Shown in pieces: positions 23,350 to 27,470 of a DNA stretch of 27,470 nt. The stretch comes from Deltaproteobacteria bacterium (lineage in GTDB: Bacteria > Desulfobacterota > Binatia > Binatales > Binataceae). Below the pieces are notes generated by a model that saw only the letters and a list, made by a program, of their open reading frames with translations, had not been told where the DNA came from and ran no database searches. The stretch lies in contig JAJZAG010000010.1 of assembly GCA_021799555.1 (NCBI GenBank), positions 1 to 27,470 on the forward strand, read 5' to 3'. A program made the position numbers and the translations under genes. Numbering within the stretch: position 1 is the stretch's first letter; every line of letters begins with the position of its first letter.

Positions 23350-24561
23350 CTAATCGACGATTGCCGAATAGATTATATTGCGCAACTGGCCCCGGAAGTT
23401 AAACGTCCCCGACGGCATCAGCTGCGTCATGAAAATCACCGACAAGTCTTCCTTGGGATCGACCCAGAAGATCGTCGAGGCCGCGCCGCCCCAGTAATAG
23501 TCGCCCGCTCCGAGCGCACCTATCTCGACCTGCCCGAGCGACATCGCGAAGCCCAGGCCGAAGCCCACGCCCTCATAAGCCGTCTCGGAAAAATCGCCGT
23601 ACGCCATCTGCGTGAGGTCCTTGCCGCCGCTCAGATGATTCATGTGCATCAGCTCGACCGTCCGCGGACCCAGAATCCGCGCGCCGTCGAGCTCGCCCCC
23701 GCGCCGCAGCATCTCGCAGAAGCGGAAGTAATCCGCGGTCGTGCCGGTGAGTCCGCCGCCGCCCGAAAAGAAAGTCGGTTCCTTGAGATACGCGCTGCGT
23801 TCCGGATCGTCGATCAGCTTGAGCGTCTTGTCCGGCTTGCGCTCGTAGTTCGCGGCGAAACGGCCCGCGTTTTTCGGCGCGACCCAAAACGCGGTGTCCG
23901 CCATCCCGAGCGGATCAAGAATCACTTCGCGCAAGTAGTGGTCGAAGCGCTTGCCGGAAATCGCCTCGACCAGATATCCGCACACGTCGGTAGAAAACGA
24001 GTACATCCAGCGCTCGCCCGGCGTATAGCGCAGCGGCACTTTCGCAAGCTTCTGCACGAAGCCGGCAAGCGTCTCCCCCGCGCCGCGCGCGACACCAACC
24101 TCGCGATAGGCGCGGTCCACCGGATGGTTCGTCGCTCCGTAGGTCAGGCCGCCCTGATGGCTAAGCACGTGGCGCATCGTCATCGGCCGCGCGGGCGCCG
24201 CGGTCTGCATCCCGACGCCTTCGCCGGAAACCCAGACCTGATGTTCCCGCCACTCGGGGATAAACCGCGCCACCGGATCGTTGAGCTGAAAGTGGCCCTG
24301 CTCGTAAAGCGCCATCAGCGCCACCGACGTGATCGGCTTGGTCATCGAGTAGAGCCGGAAGGTCGTGTCGTCGGCCATCGGCCGCTTGCGCTCGCGATCC
24401 ATCATCCCCATCGACTTGAAATATGCGAGATGGCCGTGGCGCGCGACGAGCGTCTGACATCCCGCGATCTTGCCGGTCTCGATATAGTTGCGGCTCAGAT
24501 GGTCGGTGATCCGTGCGAGGCGCTCAGGCGCGAACCCTGCGCGTTTCGGTTCGAGTTCCAT
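23350..24561 (-). CDS. Beta-lactamase-fold serine hydrolase (class C/EstB-like)
   Basis: 403 residues, no signal peptide. The SxxK motif is S72-MT-K75 in RLYSMTKPITS, the tyrosine motif lies in RWMYSFSTD (Y187), and WGGAAST near the C-terminus replaces the KTG box. This is the pattern of the beta-lactamase/transpeptidase-like family VIII esterases (EstB type). They hydrolyse esters and sometimes beta-lactams; the cytoplasmic location makes an esterase or amidase likelier than a resistance enzyme. AGGGAG lies five bases before the ATG. It lies 21 bases after the DDN-like gene and 78 bases before tal on the same strand, so it may be co-transcribed with its upstream neighbour. Confidence 0.92.
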   Translation of the reverse strand: MELEPKRAGFAPERLARITDHLSRNYIETGKIAGCQTLVARHGHLAYFKSMGMMDRERKRPMADDTTFRLYSMTKPITSVALMALYEQGHFQLNDPVARFIPEWREHQVWVSGEGVGMQTAAPARPMTMRHVLSHQGGLTYGATNHPVDRAYREVGVARGAGETLAGFVQKLAKVPLRYTPGERWMYSFSTDVCGYLVEAISGKRFDHYLREVILDPLGMADTAFWVAPKNAGRFAANYERKPDKTLKLIDDPERSAYLKEPTFFSGGGGLTGTTADYFRFCEMLRRGGELDGARILGPRTVELMHMNHLSGGKDLTQMAYGDFSETAYEGVGFGLGFAMSLGQVEIGALGAGDYYWGGAASTIFWVDPKEDLSVIFMTQLMPSGTFNFRGQLRNIIYSAIVD

Positions 24562-24582
24562 CGTGTCTCCCTGTGTCAGCCG

Positions 24583-24999
24583 TTATCCGATCCGTTCAAG
24601 AACGAACACCGGAATCTCGCGCGTGGTCTTTTTCCGATATTCGTTGAACATCGGCATCTGAGCCGCCTGCGCGTTGTAAAGCCGCTCGCGCTCCGTGCCG
24701 GAAGTGAGGCGCGCGCGGACCTGGAACTTTTCCGTCCCGACTTCGACCGTGAGCACGGGATTGGCGACCAGGTTGTGGTACCAGTCAGGATTTTTCGGAG
24801 CTCCGGCCTTCGACGCGATAATAACGATCCGGTCGCCATCGCGCGTATATACGAGCGGCGTCGTATAGACGCGTCCGCTTTTCGCGCCCTTGGTCGTCAA
24901 CAGGATCATCGAGGCGCCCGCGAACGGTCCTCCGACCTTGCCGCCGTTGGCGCGAAATTCCTCGATCACGCGCCGATTGAAATCGTTCATGTCCGCCAT
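24583..24999 (-). CDS. DDN-like nitroreductase family (F420/FMN split-barrel) protein
   Basis: 138 residues. The ATG at 24999 has GGAGAG seven bases upstream. The pattern ILLTTKGAKSGRVYTTPLVYTRDGDRIVIIASKAGAPKNPDWYHNLVANPVLTVEVG is the signature of the deazaflavin-dependent nitroreductase (DDN) family, in which K/S residues bind the F420 phosphate tail. Members reduce nitroaromatics, quinones or enoates using F420H2, though some bind FMN. With the LLM enzyme and the split-barrel protein at 1320-1763, it gives three possible F420 or FMN users here. No F420 biosynthesis gene is visible. It sits 112 bases after the amidohydrolase. Confidence 0.88.
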   Translation of the reverse strand: MADMNDFNRRVIEEFRANGGKVGGPFAGASMILLTTKGAKSGRVYTTPLVYTRDGDRIVIIASKAGAPKNPDWYHNLVANPVLTVEVGTEKFQVRARLTSGTERERLYNAQAAQMPMFNEYRKKTTREIPVFVLERIG

Positions 25000-25111
25000 A
25001 TGCACGCTCTCCGTTTGCGCCCATGCCCGGCGCATTTGTCGTTGCCGCAACTCGCTACCGATATTAGCCAACCCCGCGAAAACGCCGCCGGCGCGGCCGA
25101 ACCTCGCGCGC

Positions 25112-26143
25112 TCACGCTCCAGGTATCGCGAGCCGGTAAGTCTCGGCGGCCGTGCGATGGAACATCGCACCTTTTTCATCCGCGTTGTAGCGTCCCGCGA
25201 TCTTCTTGAACGCGTTCCAAAGCACGAGATACGAGCACGACACCCGATCGACCGGAAAATTGCTCTCGAACATGCATCGCGCGGGACCGAAATTATCGAT
25301 CGCACATCGATAATAATCCCCGGTCGCCGCGACCAGTTCGTCCGACGACGGCGGCCGCGCCCGTTTGTGAAACTCAAATCCGTTGATCGGCATATTAATC
25401 CCGCCGAGCTTCGCGACCACGTTGGGGCATCGCGCAAGCTCGGCGATATCTTTTTTCCACTGCGCGAAGATTTCTTCCCGGCGGCCCTCGTAGGGACCAA
25501 TTCCGAGCGGACCGCCAAAGTGATCGAGGACAATCTTCGTCTCTGGAAACGCGCGCGCCAACTCGGTAACCATCCCCAACTGCGGATGGTACTGCCACGC
25601 CTCGAAGCTCAGGTTAAACTTCGCCAGCCGCGCGAATCCCTCGCGGAACTTTGACGATCGGTACAGATCGGCGGGCGGATTGGTATGCGAGTTGCGCACC
25701 GCCGGCGAAGCGTCGAACCCTCCCGCATGCCGGATTCCGCGAAAGCGCGCAGGCGCGGCCGCAAGATGCGCCCCAAGCACGGGCTCAACCGCCGCACCCA
25801 ACGTCAGATCGGCAAAGCCAACGATTCCCGCCGCGACGCGAGTCGCACCGAACTGCGCGCTCGCGCTCTGCGCCGCGATCCCGTTGACGAACTCCGTCTC
25901 GCCGACCGGCGCCATCGCCGGGTCCCCGTCGGCACGGTACATCGACAGACACTCGACGAATACCGTCGCGACGACGCGATGGCCCGAGCCCGTGTCGCGC
26001 AGCAATTCTTCAAGCATGTAGCGGCTGCCGGGACGGTCCCACAGATGATGATGCGGATCGATAATCGCAAGCTCGGGTTCGAGCACCGGCTCGACCACCT
26101 GCTTAAGCCACGCATCGCGTTCGGTAATGGCATTTTCGGCCAT
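25112..26143 (-). CDS. Amidohydrolase family (amidohydrolase_2) metal-dependent hydrolase/decarboxylase
   Basis: 343 residues. The metal-site motif D29-x-H31-x-H33 is seen in IIDPHHHLWDR. Further motifs are FRGIRHAGGF, a conserved histidine in VLDHFGGPLG, a segment VVAKLGGINMP, and an aspartate in CMFESNFPVDR. This is the PF04909 pattern (amidohydrolase_2), which covers 2-pyrone-4,6-dicarboxylate lactonase, ACMSD-like decarboxylases and related enzymes. The substrate is not determinable. Two ATGs (26146 and 26143) follow AGGAG; spacing favours 26143. It lies 43 bases downstream of tRNA-Ser on the same strand, so read-through from the tRNA promoter is possible. Confidence 0.9.
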   Translation of the reverse strand: MAENAITERDAWLKQVVEPVLEPELAIIDPHHHLWDRPGSRYMLEELLRDTGSGHRVVATVFVECLSMYRADGDPAMAPVGETEFVNGIAAQSASAQFGATRVAAGIVGFADLTLGAAVEPVLGAHLAAAPARFRGIRHAGGFDASPAVRNSHTNPPADLYRSSKFREGFARLAKFNLSFEAWQYHPQLGMVTELARAFPETKIVLDHFGGPLGIGPYEGRREEIFAQWKKDIAELARCPNVVAKLGGINMPINGFEFHKRARPPSSDELVAATGDYYRCAIDNFGPARCMFESNFPVDRVSCSYLVLWNAFKKIAGRYNADEKGAMFHRTAAETYRLAIPGA

Positions 26144-26186
26144 CATATTCTCCTCGCCTCGCGGCCACCTCCAGCAGATCTGTAAT

Positions 26187-26276
26187 TGGCGGAGGGGGTG
26201 GGATTCGAACCCACGAGCGACTTTCATCGCTGCCGGTTTTCAAGACCGGTGCCTTCAACCACTCGGCCACCCCTCC
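26187..26276 (-). tRNA. tRNA-Ser (anticodon UGA)
   Basis: On the minus strand the gene starts GGAGGGGTGGCCGAGTGG. The acceptor arm GGAGGGG (26270-26276) pairs with CCCCTCC (26191-26197), followed by discriminator G and an encoded CCA (26187-26189). The anticodon loop has UGA at 26240-26242, between complementary CCGGT and ACCGG arms. A long variable arm and GGTTCGAATCC in the T loop identify a class II tRNA; the serine identity fits the UGA anticodon and a G discriminator. The amidohydrolase gene follows on the same strand. Confidence 0.96.
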
Positions 26277-26696
26277 GGAGCTTATTTCTCAAGCACTTAC
26301 ACGATTTCGATGCCCAACGCGACCGTTCAACCCGACGCCCGTGCGATCTCCAGGCACACTCGTGTCCGCGTGGACTCCAGCGTGAATGAGGTGTGGCATG
26401 CGTCCGGTCGAGGTATTCATCTTCAATCATGCGCCCATGTCGCTGTCAGAAAAGTTCGTCGCGATCGGAAAGCGACACGGCGCGAAGATGTCTCAATCCG
26501 GCGCCGATACGTGGGAAATCACAAACGTTGCGGCCTGACCGGCGTAACCCGCGTGCCGAATGAAGTCTTCGCCGCGCAAAGTTCTATCGCTTGACGACCT
26601 ACTTGACGATTACGCATCCGAGAAGCCCCGGATGCGACCGGAGTCGGTGCTGCGATCGAGGCCGGGCCTTTATGCCGGCGTTGTGCTGGCGCGCGG
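26277..26696. other. Gap of about 420 bases between tRNA-Ser and the membrane protein gene
   Basis: No known gene is recognisable. It contains the candidate 46-residue ORF listed separately. A second open frame at 26560-26724 (54 codons) overlaps the 3' end of the membrane protein gene on the other strand and lacks a ribosome site. I found no integrase, repeat or attachment-site duplication of the tRNA end. Confidence 0.5.
26398..26538 (+). CDS. Candidate small ORF of 46 residues, unknown function
   Basis: The ATG at 26398 has GAGGT five bases upstream, a good ribosome site. The product is MRPVEVFIFNHAPMSLSEKF, then a basic GKRHGAK and TWEITNVAA, ending in TGA. No family is recognised. It could be a real microprotein or chance, since it is short and the surrounding gap is otherwise empty. 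There is no membrane segment or signal peptide. Confidence 0.3.
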   Translation: MRPVEVFIFNHAPMSLSEKFVAIGKRHGAKMSQSGADTWEITNVAA

Positions 26697-27185
26697 CTAT
26701 GCGGACTGCGCTAGCCGTCGGTAAGCCGCGGCTCCGCGCACCGAATTCAGAAGAGCGAGCGCAAAAAGCACGCTCACTCCCAATGTGACCATCGACACCC
26801 CGCCGCCCTGGCGCAGGATATAGGTGAGGCTCTCGGTGCACATCAGCAGGTACACGCACAGCGCGACTACCGACGCCGCCCGCGAGATTGTCGATATCCA
26901 CGCCGCAAGCCCGAACCAGCCGGCCGTCATGACCAGTGCCAGCGGCAACTTGAGCGCGACCATCGACAGCGGAATCTGATCCGGCCATGCGAAATGGCGA
27001 AACGGCCATTCAGCGCCAATCAACAGACATACCGGGATTCCATACCAGGCGATTCGCCGTGCGCGCACCGCATTGTCAATCCGGGGCCACAGCACTAACG
27101 CCATCAGGGCGACAGCTTGATCGAGGAGGCGCAGGATCCGCAGGTTGTGCAAGGCCATCCATGCGTATCTAGGTTCTAGGACCAT
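26697..27185 (-). CDS. Small polytopic membrane protein, unknown function
   Basis: 162 residues. The ATG at 27185 has GAGGAGGAA directly upstream; a longer start at 27206 would place the ribosome site inside the gene. About five hydrophobic segments are seen at residues 17-34, 45-62, 72-97, 103-124 and 129-148, with Arg-rich loops between (for example RARR at 41-44). This predicts an inner-membrane protein. I do not recognise a family. Its 3' end faces the empty 420-base gap. A 12-base perfect palindrome lies 16 bases before the start codon. Confidence 0.72.
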   Translation of the reverse strand: MVLEPRYAWMALHNLRILRLLDQAVALMALVLWPRIDNAVRARRIAWYGIPVCLLIGAEWPFRHFAWPDQIPLSMVALKLPLALVMTAGWFGLAAWISTISRAASVVALCVYLLMCTESLTYILRQGGGVSMVTLGVSVLFALALLNSVRGAAAYRRLAQSA

Positions 27186-27470
27186 GGCAGTTCCTCCTCT
27201 ATCCATATGGATTTACTCGACAATAAACTCAACTGCCGCCCTCTTCTGAACATCGCAAAATGCGAAGGCGGCTGAACGACTTTCTCGTTTAATATACCGT
27301 TAACGCGATTTTGTGGCCAGTACCTACGCCGGCGGACAAAAACCCGCGATGGATCACAGCATCGAGCAAGCGTCTCGCACGGCAAACTCGTTTGGATCAT
27401 GCTGAAGACCTGATCATCCGGAAAGTCGGAAGCCTCTTGAGAGGCGGTGCATAGGCTATCAGCCGGATAA
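27186..27470. other. Upstream region of the membrane protein gene, no gene recognised
   Basis: This 285-base end segment is visibly richer in A and T than the rest of the window. It includes the membrane protein's leader with the palindrome ATCCATATGGAT (27201-27212). A GCCTCT-TG-AGAGGC inverted repeat lies at 27432-27445. No credible coding frame with a ribosome site was found. Confidence 0.4.
27201..27212. promoter_or_regulatory. Palindrome in the leader of the membrane protein gene
   Basis: ATCCATATGGAT is a perfect 12-base palindrome just upstream of the GAGGAGG ribosome site on the minus strand. A dimeric repressor could bind here, or it may be chance. The regulatory role is inferred from position. 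Confidence 0.25.

Noticed and set aside
22987..25209. A 740-codon open frame on the + strand opposite tal, the serine hydrolase and the DDN-like gene
   Set aside because: It spans three well-supported genes on the other strand, has Arg-rich low-quality sequence and no ribosome site of note.
26560..26724. A 54-codon + strand ORF near the 3' end of the membrane protein gene
   Set aside because: No Shine-Dalgarno, overlaps the opposite gene and shows no recognisable motif.
26187..27470. tRNA-Ser as an integration site for a mobile element
   Set aside because: No integrase, no repeat of the tRNA 3' end and no mobile genes in the visible flank.
1..27470. Frequent GATCGCG/GCGATCGC-type words across the window, reminiscent of HIP1
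   Set aside because: They occur mainly inside coding sequence as Ile-Ala, Ala-Ile, Asp-Arg and Arg-Ser codon pairs typical of this GC-rich codon use. I cannot count enrichment here, so no claim is made.

Overview
The window is a densely packed, GC-rich stretch of bacterial chromosome. No phage, transposase, integrase or CRISPR array was seen. Several traits point to a free-living, probably soil-type, uncultured lineage: strong GC bias at third codon positions, many short catabolic gene sets (LLM flavin oxidoreductase, crotonases, VOC, FAH, amidohydrolase, SnoaL), an NtrC-type regulator, a DDN-like F420/FMN split-barrel protein and a polyphosphate-glucokinase-like ROK kinase. A deltaproteobacterial or Binatota/Desulfobacterota-like origin would fit, but this is inference; the sequence contains no taxonomic marker beyond one tRNA.

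Layout. 1-1050 (+): the tail of a PLP-dependent group II decarboxylase (sphingosine-1-phosphate-lyase-like), then a HisN-type histidinol phosphatase. 1320-1763 (-): a PNPOx-like split-barrel protein, divergent from ilvD (1954-3627, +). 3653-7093 (-): a tight four-gene operon, in transcription order LLM monooxygenase, two coupled PaaG-like crotonases and a two-domain VOC protein. It faces a divergent FAH-family hydrolase (7248-8111, +), and together they look like a small catabolic module. 8127-11500 (-): an MsbA-type ABC exporter with a degenerate signature motif, a ROK/polyphosphate-glucokinase-like kinase and an exported rhodanese, the last two coupled by a GTGA stop/start overlap.

11758-20530 (+): an orphan NtrC-family sigma54 response regulator; a 54-residue coiled-coil microprotein; a prominent inverted-repeat structure; a 1102-residue STAND-like ATPase-TPR-adenylate cyclase; a short LMW-type phosphatase with what looks like a leaderless promoter; a SnoaL-like protein; a type-B carboxylesterase; and two lipoproteins overlapping by GTGA. 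The regulator/microprotein/cyclase stretch is the most system-like part of the window.

20549-26276 (-): pgi and tal (adjacent, 5 bp apart), a beta-lactamase-fold serine hydrolase, a DDN-like protein, an amidohydrolase and a tRNA-Ser(UGA) with encoded CCA. The last 1.2 kb holds a possible 46-residue ORF and a small polytopic membrane protein (26697-27185, -) with a palindrome in its leader.

The window combines central carbon metabolism (tal, pgi, glucokinase-like ROK), branched-chain amino-acid and histidine synthesis (ilvD, hisN-like), small-molecule catabolism and signalling (NtrC, cAMP). Nothing here demonstrates an entirely new system. The best candidates for a second look are the coiled-coil/stem-loop/C-terminal-cyclase locus, the ABC exporter with an altered signature motif, and the LLM-crotonase-crotonase-VOC operon.
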